Shown here piece by piece: positions 47,177 through 53,843 of a stretch of 53,843 bases of DNA; position 1 is the stretch's first letter, and every line of letters starts with the position of its first letter. This DNA comes from Desulfoscipio geothermicus DSM 3669. Lineage in GTDB: Bacteria > Bacillota > Desulfotomaculia > Desulfotomaculales > Desulfallaceae. A program made the position numbers and the translations under genes. The stretch is from contig NZ_FOYM01000025.1 in NCBI RefSeq assembly GCF_900115975.1, positions 1 through 53,843 on the forward strand. The letters run 5' to 3'. Under the pieces are notes generated by a model. That model saw nothing but the letters and a program-made list of their open reading frames with translations, was not told the origin of the DNA and made no database searches.

Positions 47177-48177
47177 TCTGAAACATCACCCCACAAACGA
47201 TCGGCGATTATGCCGATAACCACGGACAGAAAGATGGCCGTTACTATAATCTTGCCGATCGGGTCATCTGTCAGGTATTTCTTTGCATCAGGCGCAATTC
47301 TTACGGTTAAAAATGCCATAATTATTATACCGATGTGCAGAATTATCGCAGTAAACCTGCTTGCCGCGACATCGGGCGTATTTTCATTCTGCAGCTCCTG
47401 CATGGTATCAATTTGGCCGGCCAGGCGGGTGAATCTCGGCAGTACGATTGTCCCGTACTTGTACGCATCCAGCATCAAGTCTTTTAGAAGTGTTGCATAT
47501 CCCGTTCCGGCAGCTTTAGGGATTTCTTCAAATGCTTTGTCTGACTCAATGCCGTGATCGAGCATCTGGGTTATCTTAATAAACAAACTTCTGGCCGGTT
47601 CCGGGGAACGATCGGCTACCGCGTCCAGGGCCAGTCTGAAGCTGCCGGTGTCTTCCATGACGGAACCGAATATCCTTGCCACCGCCGGCAGCTGGTTGTT
47701 TATTTCCCGCCGGTCTTTGGTGGTAGCGTAAGTAAAAATTTGAATAAAGATCAGTATCACGGCGGCTATGCATACGATACCGGCACCAAAATTGTTTAAA
47801 TAGGTCACACAAAGGCTAAAGCCTATCAGTGATGTAAAAATGGCTAATACAATAAATATTGCATTTCGCAATAGGTGTTCGGGTATTAGCCACTTTATTT
47901 TTTTTGTAACTATATCGAGGTCAATAGCTTTCTTACTTTGCAGGCCCAGGGCGGCTTGTAATTGTGCCGGCGGTCGGGACCGGATAGCTGTTATTTTATT
48001 TTTCAAACGGGGCCTGAGATGGCTTATGCCGCCACAAACAAGGTCAACGACCGTTTTCCCCAGGTACATTGCGGTAACGCCAACGGCAACAGACGTTAAG
48101 GCTGCAAGCGTGTATCGAAAGTAAATGCTATGCAAGAAATGATTGGCAATAGGCATTAAGTTTTCTAATTGCTGCAT
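47173..48177 (-). CDS. tadB: TadB-like inner-membrane platform protein
   Basis: Type II secretion F-like domain (NNQLPAVARIFGSVMEDTGS, LLKDLMLDAYKYGTIVLPRF) with helices near residues 20-45, 105-150, 265-290 and 305-325. 334 aa. Overlaps tadA by 13 bp, operon of tightly coupled genes. Confidence 0.82.
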   Translation of the reverse strand: MQQLENLMPIANHFLHSIYFRYTLAALTSVAVGVTAMYLGKTVVDLVCGGISHLRPRLKNKITAIRSRPPAQLQAALGLQSKKAIDLDIVTKKIKWLIPEHLLRNAIFIVLAIFTSLIGFSLCVTYLNNFGAGIVCIAAVILIFIQIFTYATTKDRREINNQLPAVARIFGSVMEDTGSFRLALDAVADRSPEPARSLFIKITQMLDHGIESDKAFEEIPKAAGTGYATLLKDLMLDAYKYGTIVLPRFTRLAGQIDTMQELQNENTPDVAASRFTAIILHIGIIIMAFLTVRIAPDAKKYLTDDPIGKIIVTAIFLSVVIGIIADRLWGDVSD

Positions 48178-49532
48178 TCTACCGCCTCAATCTCTTTTAT
48201 CGGGATGCCGTTGCGTTGGAGTTTATTTTTTATGGAAGCCGTTATCGGATAATGCTCCCAGTGCCCTTTGCAGTAATCATCCTGCGATCCATGCCAAACT
48301 ACAATGTCATTAAGCTGCAGATTCCCTTTTTCATCAATGTATGGTTCTGCTATGTGTTCCACTTTTTTAACGCCCCGTTCAGGATCGGTATACATTTGAA
48401 TGATGATGTCAAAAGCCTGTATAACCCAGCGCAGCGCCATTTCGATGGTCATTACCGAAGAGCGACTTTCCTCTGCATATGTCAAAGCCATGTTATATAG
48501 TGCCTGGCGTATGTCCCTGCTGTGGTACGTGGAAAAATTACCTGTTTGACCGCGAATGCCGGACTTAATAGCGCCGCGCAGTTCCGTTATGCCGAGAATT
48601 TCACCAAATATGATACGCACCGGTGAAATTTGAAGGGTTGTCTCGAATAAAGTATCCATAGAAATTCCAATACCCTTTTGTTCTTCCAATTCGATTATGT
48701 TCCAGCCCGGATAGTGTTCAAGCAGTCGCAATTCGGAATCTACTTCTATGACAACTGCCCGTAGTTCCGGTTTCCCATGTCCGAACAATTCACGTATGAG
48801 TGTTGTTTTACCGGAGTTAACCGGGCCGGAGATTAAAATATTAAGTCTACCACGGGAAGAAAGGGCCAGTTTATCATAGGTCAAGCCGTCCATGGTACCG
48901 TTTTTGATAAGGTTTTCCCGGGAAATCAAAAATGTCCCGTGTTTTCTGATTGATACGGTGTATTTTTTTGTAACCGGCGGGCCGGTTATGGTGACCCTTG
49001 ATCCATCAAATGCCCTGACTGTCCTGATTATAGGGTTTCGTTCCGTTAAGTCGCCCCGGGTGGAACGGATTAGCCGCTTGATTAACTGAAAAAGGTCTTC
49101 TTGCGATGGGAAAGTTATGTTTTCTTTCGTGTAAATACCGCGTCGAATTGAATAGACTATGTCAGTGCCGATAATTTGCACTTCATCCACTGTGGGATCG
49201 TTGTATATTTCTTCTATAGGCCCCAGGCCCCATGTATAGCGGCATATGTGTTCCGCCACATCATCAGGTGTCATGTCAGGTACAATGATTTCGTACTTTT
49301 TCAGAAAATCAATTATCTTTTCCTTTAACGCCCGGCGCGAATCGCGGCATCCTCCCATGCAGCATTTTTCCAGCTCGTTTGTTTTTATAATTTCTTCTTG
49401 AGTCTGTATTGAGGGTTCGGAAAGCAAGTTTCTTATTATCTTCATGGCTTCCGGCAGGGATTTTTCCCCCACCCTGATTTCATAGTCTTTAGTTTCTTTT
49501 GTTTTTTTGATTAGATTTAAAGCAGTCGCCAT
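48165..49532 (-). CDS. tadA: TadA/CpaF-type secretion ATPase
   Basis: VirB11/CpaF family: DPTVDEVQIIGTDIVYSIRR, Walker A GPVNSGKTTL, the Walker B region VRIIFGEILGITELRGAIKS and the His box region NFSTYHSRDIRQALYNMALT. The N-terminal CCMGGC Cys cluster is unusual for CpaF. 455 aa. Powers pilus assembly. Confidence 0.9.
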   Translation of the reverse strand: MATALNLIKKTKETKDYEIRVGEKSLPEAMKIIRNLLSEPSIQTQEEIIKTNELEKCCMGGCRDSRRALKEKIIDFLKKYEIIVPDMTPDDVAEHICRYTWGLGPIEEIYNDPTVDEVQIIGTDIVYSIRRGIYTKENITFPSQEDLFQLIKRLIRSTRGDLTERNPIIRTVRAFDGSRVTITGPPVTKKYTVSIRKHGTFLISRENLIKNGTMDGLTYDKLALSSRGRLNILISGPVNSGKTTLIRELFGHGKPELRAVVIEVDSELRLLEHYPGWNIIELEEQKGIGISMDTLFETTLQISPVRIIFGEILGITELRGAIKSGIRGQTGNFSTYHSRDIRQALYNMALTYAEESRSSVMTIEMALRWVIQAFDIIIQMYTDPERGVKKVEHIAEPYIDEKGNLQLNDIVVWHGSQDDYCKGHWEHYPITASIKNKLQRNGIPIKEIEAVECSN

Positions 49533-49544
49533 AAAATCACCTTT

Positions 49545-50321
49545 CTACTGATTGTTATCTGAAGGTTTTTCAGGTGTCGTTTTTTCAGGCGGTTTTACCG
49601 GTGAAGTTGTTTCCGGTTTTGTTACGTTCTGTTCTTTTTTAGGATTGGTATTCCCCGCCGGCTTAACTTCGCCAACCTGTGTGATGAGTATGTGCCCGCC
49701 GTTAAGTGGTCTGGTAAATTCATAGCTTTCCTGACGTTTAACTTTGAGCATGATATATTTGGGTGGTCTTTCCCTGCCGGTTATCCCCTGCACGGCTGCC
49801 TGGGCCACGGCAACAGGTTCAATCATCGACTTGCCGTTTTCGTCCATTACTGCCACCACTACGGCGTTTTCGGCCAACAAAACAGGCGGTTTTTCAGAGT
49901 CTTCGGTGTAGATTACGTCTACTATCATGTTCCGGCATATGTTCCCGCCTAAAATCTGCTCCAGGTTGTCGGCTTTTACGGTGACAAATACTTCACCCGG
50001 ATTGAGTACCTGGATGTCGGGTTTGAGTTTGTTTTTTAGTATTAGTTCTCCCGGGTAAAGATCGGTGACAGCGGCCTTACCTATTATTTTGTGAGGGTTA
50101 ATCATTACGTCTGCGCCAAGCGCTGCCTTGATGTATTTTTTTTCGGTCAGGTCAGATGGCTGTATTACAGTGTTGGCGGTGATTTTATGCGCCGGTACCG
50201 GGATACTAACCATCTCCTGGTTTTCAGCCACCCACTGTTTTTGGTACTGAAGAGAGCCAATAGCTGTAGCCAGGCCAATAATAATAACAATCAAAGTTTT
50301 CCAGGGTATTTTAAGTTTAAT
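49545..50321 (-). CDS. CpaB/RcpC-like SAF-domain pilus protein
   Basis: N-terminal membrane helix (TLIVIIIGLATAIGSLQ), then a SAF domain (VPVPAHKITANTVIQPSDLT, KAAVTDLYPGELILKNKL) and a CpaB-type second part, ending in a Pro/Thr/Glu-rich tail. No ATG, GTG or TTG starts the natural N-terminus. ATT 50321 lies 9 nt after AAAGGAG and gives KLKIPWKTLIVIII; TTG 50294 would cut into the helix and lacks a ribosome site. 258 aa. Confidence 0.75.
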   Translation of the reverse strand: MKLKIPWKTLIVIIIGLATAIGSLQYQKQWVAENQEMVSIPVPAHKITANTVIQPSDLTEKKYIKAALGADVMINPHKIIGKAAVTDLYPGELILKNKLKPDIQVLNPGEVFVTVKADNLEQILGGNICRNMIVDVIYTEDSEKPPVLLAENAVVVAVMDENGKSMIEPVAVAQAAVQGITGRERPPKYIMLKVKRQESYEFTRPLNGGHILITQVGEVKPAGNTNPKKEQNVTKPETTSPVKPPEKTTPEKPSDNNQ

Positions 50322-50360
50322 GAGATATCACTCCTTTCAAAAGTTGCTCTAAATAAAAAA

Positions 50361-50383
50361 ACTCCGGTTATGCTACCGGAGGT
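50361..50383 (-). terminator. Terminator between the 472-aa gene and cpaB
   Basis: ACTCCGGT/ACCGGAGGT stem with TTTTTTTATTT on the minus strand, 5 bp after the stop codon at 50388. Confidence 0.8.
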
Positions 50384-50387
50384 TAAA

Positions 50388-51806
50388 TCAAATTTTAAAG
50401 AAAGTATATGAAGTTTGTGCCACATTTCCGTTATCCGGTGACGATGGATTGTCGCTTACTTTTATTGTTGCTGTTTTTGCCCCAGTTGATAAACCAGTTA
50501 TTGTTATAGTGTTGCTGGAAGTCCAACCGCTGTCGAAACCCCCACAGGTTACGCGATAGCGAAGGTTCCCGGCCGGCCCGTTATCAGAGGCGGTTATCAC
50601 TACGGTAAATGAGGTTCCTGTTGTGCATGTGGCCCCGTTCTGGCCTTCAACTTTGGTTATGACAGGTGCTATTGTATCAGTTCCGGTATTTTGGTAAGCT
50701 ACATAGGCCCAGTAAGCGGCTGAATTGCCGTTGTAAATAGTCTGATCAGCTGCAGCTGTTGCCTTGGTTGCTGCGGTATCTGCGGAAACCTTGGCTGCAT
50801 CAGCCGCTGTTTTGGCCTGGCTTACATCTGTAGCAATTCCGGGAAGTTGCGTATTACGTATATAGGCTGTATTATTGGCGGCAGTATTTGCTTTGTCACG
50901 GGCCTCTTTGGACAGGGTGGCTGCGGACTTGCCTTCGGTGCTATCCCATACACGGGAAGATGCTGTAGCGGCGTTATTCTTGGCTGCATATGCGTTTGAG
51001 TTAGCAGCATTTGCTTTATCGTAAGTTGCTGCGAGGGATTTGCCGCCATTTGAGGAACCGTTAAGCATGTTAACTGCGTTTGCAGCATTTGTATTAGCTG
51101 AATTGGCTTTTGTGTAACTGTTGTAGCTCCAATAACCAGAAGTGTTACCATTGTAATATGACCTTGCTGCCGCTGTGTCTGCGGAAGATTTTGCGGCATT
51201 GGCGGCATTAGCGGCGTTGGTGGCGTTCGTAGCAGCAGTATTAGTAGCGTTTATTATAGAATTATAAGTCTCTTTTGAGGGCACATATCCACCCGACCAA
51301 AAAGTTACTGATCCAGTAAAATAATAATACTCTAATGTATTATAATCGTTTTTTTCACGCGACCAAAAATATACGCTTGGTACTATTTTTAGTTTCACAT
51401 AGCTTTCTTGAAATACTTTTTCAAAGTTCCTTGACTCACCTTCATTTTCCCATCCATTCCAGTTAATACTACAGCTTTCTCCTAGAGATCCATCATTTCT
51501 TACGCCATAAAAAGTTAAATAAAACACGTAATCCCCATCCACAAGACCAAAATCCCATCTTGTATCCTTTAATATAGATAGACCAGAAATTTTCATAAAA
51601 CTTTTTCCATCAGGGCTATTAATTAAAATAGGAGGTAAATCTACTGCTTGTGGAGCATATAATTTGCAATAGGGCCAATCGCTCTTTGAAAAAGATCTAT
51701 TACCTATTTCACTGTAAATATATGTTTCTGCAAAAGCACTTATTGGAAAATTAAACAGCAAATAAATGCTAAAAAATATTGTAAATAACTTAGTATGTTT
51801 ATTCAT
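50388..51806 (-). CDS. Secreted 472-aa protein with Ala/Asn-rich repeats and CTTG domain
   Basis: Signal peptide (LFTIFFSIYLLFNFPISAFA), a 150-residue beta-rich domain, then about 170 residues of Ala/Asn/Thr-rich heptad-like sequence (INATNTAATNATNAANAANA and similar) likely to form a coiled stalk, and a C-terminal domain paralogous to that of the 144-aa protein (GQNGATCTTGTSFTVVITAS, KVSDNPSSPDNGN). Likely a surface or pilus-tip protein. First gene of the pilus operon. Confidence 0.75.
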   Translation of the reverse strand: MNKHTKLFTIFFSIYLLFNFPISAFAETYIYSEIGNRSFSKSDWPYCKLYAPQAVDLPPILINSPDGKSFMKISGLSILKDTRWDFGLVDGDYVFYLTFYGVRNDGSLGESCSINWNGWENEGESRNFEKVFQESYVKLKIVPSVYFWSREKNDYNTLEYYYFTGSVTFWSGGYVPSKETYNSIINATNTAATNATNAANAANAAKSSADTAAARSYYNGNTSGYWSYNSYTKANSANTNAANAVNMLNGSSNGGKSLAATYDKANAANSNAYAAKNNAATASSRVWDSTEGKSAATLSKEARDKANTAANNTAYIRNTQLPGIATDVSQAKTAADAAKVSADTAATKATAAADQTIYNGNSAAYWAYVAYQNTGTDTIAPVITKVEGQNGATCTTGTSFTVVITASDNGPAGNLRYRVTCGGFDSGWTSSNTITITGLSTGAKTATIKVSDNPSSPDNGNVAQTSYTFFKI

Positions 51807-51901
51807 TAAACTTTCCTCCTAAATTTTTTCTATTACCGTTAATCTTTGCGTACCACACGAGAAAACTATTAAATCATTGGCTATCACCCCCTTAAAAAGA
51901 A

Positions 51902-51924
51902 AAACTCCGTGTTTTTACGGAGTT
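51902..51924 (-). terminator. Terminator upstream of the pilus operon
   Basis: AAACTCCGT/ACGGAGTTT stem with TTTTCTTTTT on the minus strand. The 272-bp gap 51807-52078 otherwise holds this and a second terminator; no gene seen. Confidence 0.75.
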
Positions 51925-52048
51925 TCTAAAGCTACACTTGATTATTATCGGCGGCATTTTCATATTAATGTATTGCTATATACATACATAGGATGCAACT
52001 TCCCGGCCCCTCTCACACCTCTCTCATAGAACCACCCCCATAAAAAAT

Positions 52049-52066
52049 GCTGGCATTGGTGCCAGC
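52049..52066 (-). terminator. Terminator after the XRE gene at 52079
   Basis: GCTGGCA/TGCCAGC stem followed on the minus strand by ATTTTTTATG. Confidence 0.7.
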
Positions 52067-52078
52067 GTAAGGGCTGTT

Positions 52079-52309
52079 TTATTCATTTAGTATCTCTAAC
52101 TTAAACTTAGTACCGCTTTCCTTGTCGTAGAAAGTTATGTCTTTAAAAATAGCCGCACATTTAACGGCTGTTTTGAAAGACATATTAACTTTTCCTTTTT
52201 CGGCCCGCAAAAGGTGAAATTCTGAAATGCCAATTTTCTCGCATAGCTGTTTTTGTGTTAATCCGGCATATTTTCTTTTTGCTGCTAAGTCTAATGGAAT
52301 TATGGACAT
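52079..52309 (-). CDS. XRE-family regulator, 76 aa
   Basis: Helix-turn-helix (LDLAAKRKYAGLTQKQLCEK, EFHLLRAEKGKVNMSFKTAV). ATG 52309 has GAAGGGAA upstream. A palindrome-bearing plus-strand promoter lies 17 bp upstream, so it probably represses the peptidase gene to the right. Not one of the divergent pairs at 7-12 kb. Confidence 0.8.
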   Translation of the reverse strand: MSIIPLDLAAKRKYAGLTQKQLCEKIGISEFHLLRAEKGKVNMSFKTAVKCAAIFKDITFYDKESGTKFKLEILNE

Positions 52310-52325
52310 ATATTCCCTTCTTTCA

Positions 52326-52355
52326 TTGACATGCTTTGTCATGTTTTAGTATAAT
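52326..52355 (+). promoter_or_regulatory. Sigma-A promoter with XRE operator
   Basis: TTGACA (52326), 18-nt spacer, TATAAT (52350-52355). The palindrome TGACA-TGCTT-TGTCA (52327-52341) overlaps the -35 box, a classic repressor position. It faces the M41 peptidase gene and is antisense to the 61-aa gene. Confidence 0.7.
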
Positions 52356-52385
52356 TTGCCTAACCAAATAAAGAGATTAAATTTC

Positions 52386-52571
52386 TTAATAATTTTTAAC
52401 AGAAGTAGGGTCTATGGGATAACTTTCAATAATTAAATCAGGCCTATTGTATATTGTTGATTGTGCAGGAATTTTTGCAACAATTAGTGTTATTTCAATT
52501 AATGTGATTAATGTAATTATTAACATAATAATATATTTTAGTAGCGATTTTGTTTCTTTAATGTGCCTCAT
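52386..52571 (-). CDS. Small single-pass membrane protein, 61 aa
   Basis: Membrane helix YIIMLIITLITLIEITLIVA followed by a polar C-terminus. AGGGGGTAA precedes the ATG. Opposed to the transcript from the 52326 promoter. No family recognised. Confidence 0.5.
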   Translation of the reverse strand: MRHIKETKSLLKYIIMLIITLITLIEITLIVAKIPAQSTIYNRPDLIIESYPIDPTSVKNY

Positions 52572-52607
52572 AATTATTTACCCCCTATAAGGCGTGTGAT
52601 TTTATTA

Positions 52608-53529
52608 ATGAATAAATATAAATTTGGCTTAACGAGAAAACTTTTTTTAAATTTAATTATCTATAAAAACTTTATCATTTTATTATTGTCCTTTATTATT
52701 TATTTATTTTTATCTTGCCTAGTTTTGTATTATTATAATTTTTTAAACAATTATTTTCTTGGCTTAATAAAAATATATATATTTATTTTAGTGATATCTG
52801 TTTTAACTTTAATAAATTTAATAATATATTTCAAATTAAAACTTAAGAAATCTATACATATTTTAGCAATTTCTAATACAATGTTAACCTTTGCCATAAT
52901 TACTGCCTGTTTAATATACTTAAATGCGCCTAAAAAAGATAATTTTTCTTTTCTTGAATCGCATTATCATCAAACATCAATTCATGAATGCGGTCATGTT
53001 ATAGTTTCTGAAATTCTTTCACCGGGTAGTATAGAAAGAGTCGTTCTTATTACCCCGGAAAGGGCGATGTGGTTATCTCTTTTTAAGAGAAACGAGGGTG
53101 GCATAACGTATTATAAAGATATTATTAAGGAATTGCCAAAGTTATCTTCTTTTGAGATACATATATGTCGGTCACTTGGAGGGCTTGCAGCAACAAATGT
53201 ATTTTTCCCTGAGGATAAATACGCTGGTGCCTTAGCGGATATTAATCAGGCAAAGGATTTAATAATAGCAATTGTTAATAACGGAATAAGTGAATTTGGT
53301 GTTGCCACTTGGGATGTATTAACTGATAGACAGAAATCCACACTAACTAATAAAATAATGGATGAACAGTATAATAGGGCTGTTAAGATAGTATTATCTA
53401 ACAAAAAAAGTAATTGAAAAAATGGCCCAAGAATTGGTTAAGTCAAAATCCATGTCTGGCGATGAAGTTAGAGCCATTATTGCCAAATACCATCGTGGAG
53501 AAGCCTCCGGGCTTGTCCCGGAGGAGGTT
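52608..53529 (+). pseudogene. Membrane M41-type peptidase gene, frameshifted and intron-interrupted
   Basis: Three to four N-terminal membrane helices lead into an FtsH-peptidase-like domain with the zinc site TSIHECGHVIV and the later DINQAKDLIIAIVNNGISEF segment; no AAA module is present. The frame closes at 53417 after SNKKSN, but dropping one A from the A7 run at 53403-53409 continues as KKVIEKMAQELVKSKSMSGD, the expected M41 C-terminus. The coding then stops at 53529, where a group II intron begins. Could be a sequencing error, slippage site or true mutation. Confidence 0.72.
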
Positions 53530-53843
53530 GTGCGGGCGGCAGCCCGCACTGGATGTCGGACACCCTGCCGAGAGGCAGGGCAGGCCGGCGCTGCGCAAGT
53601 GGCAAGCGCGGCAAAGGGTACATCTAGCGCGCTCCCGTGAGGGACGTGACGGAGGAGAGAGGGGTAACCGAGAGGTCCCTATCCGAAGTGTGCAGGTTGA
53701 AAGCGCAACGCTGAATGCCAAAGCGGCGGGGTGAGTTGGGGACGCTGCGACCTCTGCGGAACCCAAAACCTGCGCTACGGTGAGGCTAGTGAGACACCCT
53801 AATGGGGAAACCCGGGGCAAACTGAGTAGGCTGAACCTACGGG
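53530..53843 (+). mobile_element. Group II intron, 5' part (truncated by window end)
   Basis: Begins GTGCGGGCGGC, matching the GUGYG 5' end. The following 310 nt are structured, GC-rich and non-coding, with domain-I-like words such as GCGCAAGTGGCAAGCGC and GAACCCAAAACCTGCGCTAC. It interrupts the peptidase codons in frame (Glu-Glu-Val). A different intron type from the one at 1-343. The class is uncertain. Confidence 0.6.

Noticed and set aside
39863..51806. Operon as a general type II secretion or competence system
   Set aside because: CpaB-, CpaF-, TadB/TadC-, Flp- and TadV-like genes in one block are specific to Tad/type IVc pili; no secretin or competence genes are present.
52608..53529. 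Annotation as FtsH
   Set aside because: The AAA+ module is absent; only the membrane segments and the M41 peptidase part are present.
1..53843. CRISPR arrays, tRNA or rRNA genes
   Set aside because: No regularly spaced repeat-spacer pattern and no tRNA-like cloverleaf or rRNA sequence was seen. The spaced repeats at 8.1-8.3 kb and 36.1-36.3 kb are coding or iteron repeats.

Overview
The window looks like most of a plasmid or plasmid-like integrative element from a Gram-positive, probably Peptococcaceae-type Firmicute (Desulfotomaculum/Pelotomaculum-like). The reasons are the strong AGGAGG ribosome sites, frequent TTG/GTG starts, many XRE regulators, U-tracted terminators and group II introns. 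This assignment is inference; no rRNA, tRNA or housekeeping gene is present to fix the taxon. Most genes lie on the minus strand. Both window ends lie inside group II introns, so the ends may be assembly breaks at repeats.

Layout. 1-925: 5' part of a group IIC-like intron inserted behind a terminator, then a decayed Rpn-type nuclease/transposase gene. 973-5872: a 957-aa Cys-cluster protein, a DUF927-like protein carrying a GreA C-terminal domain, a GTGGGTACA repeat array and an unknown gene. 5911-14445 is a regulatory island. It holds three hammerhead ribozymes on the minus strand, four divergent pairs of small XRE repressors each with its own palindromes, a creatininase-like hydrolase, HicB/HicA genes, a GntR/UTRA regulator, and an XRE gene followed by an ImmA-like peptidase gene. 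14442-17366: small unknown genes, vapBC and a KfrA-like coiled-coil protein with GGTTAAC sites.

17588-25652 is a long minus-strand gene block: DUF3150-like protein, Ycf46-like AAA ATPase, a 59-aa zinc-ribbon peptide, DUF2997, DUF1257 (Ycf35), ArdC-type antirestriction protein and several unknowns. Eight of its twelve genes share an unusual leader in which a GC-rich hairpin sits exactly between the Shine-Dalgarno sequence and the start codon. 25758-28546: a probable type I toxin-antitoxin pair, a gene-poor stretch, a STAS-like/HATPase pair and DUF6504. 28786-33900: winged-helix protein, S1-domain protein, DUF457 membrane protein, VirD4/TraG coupling protein and two small genes flanked by extraordinary CCNGG-rich tracts.

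34708-39804 is the maintenance module: ATP-dependent DNA ligase, an iteron-containing replication initiator gene, ParB, ParA, three candidate parS palindromes, a HAD nucleotidase and an EAL c-di-GMP phosphodiesterase. 39863-51806 is a complete-looking Tad/Flp-type pilus operon (CpaB, TadA, TadB, TadC, pilins, A24 peptidase, pseudopilins, two large secreted proteins and a VKOR-thioredoxin-VanW fusion). 52079-53843: an XRE gene, a small membrane protein, and a membrane M41 peptidase gene that is frameshifted and interrupted by a second group II intron.

Taken together the window encodes replication, partition, regulation, antirestriction and a pilus plus a coupling ATPase. No relaxase or VirB4 gene was recognised, so self-transfer is not established. 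The two most novel signals are the hairpin-bridged ribosome-binding sites and the hammerhead ribozyme family in the repressor island.
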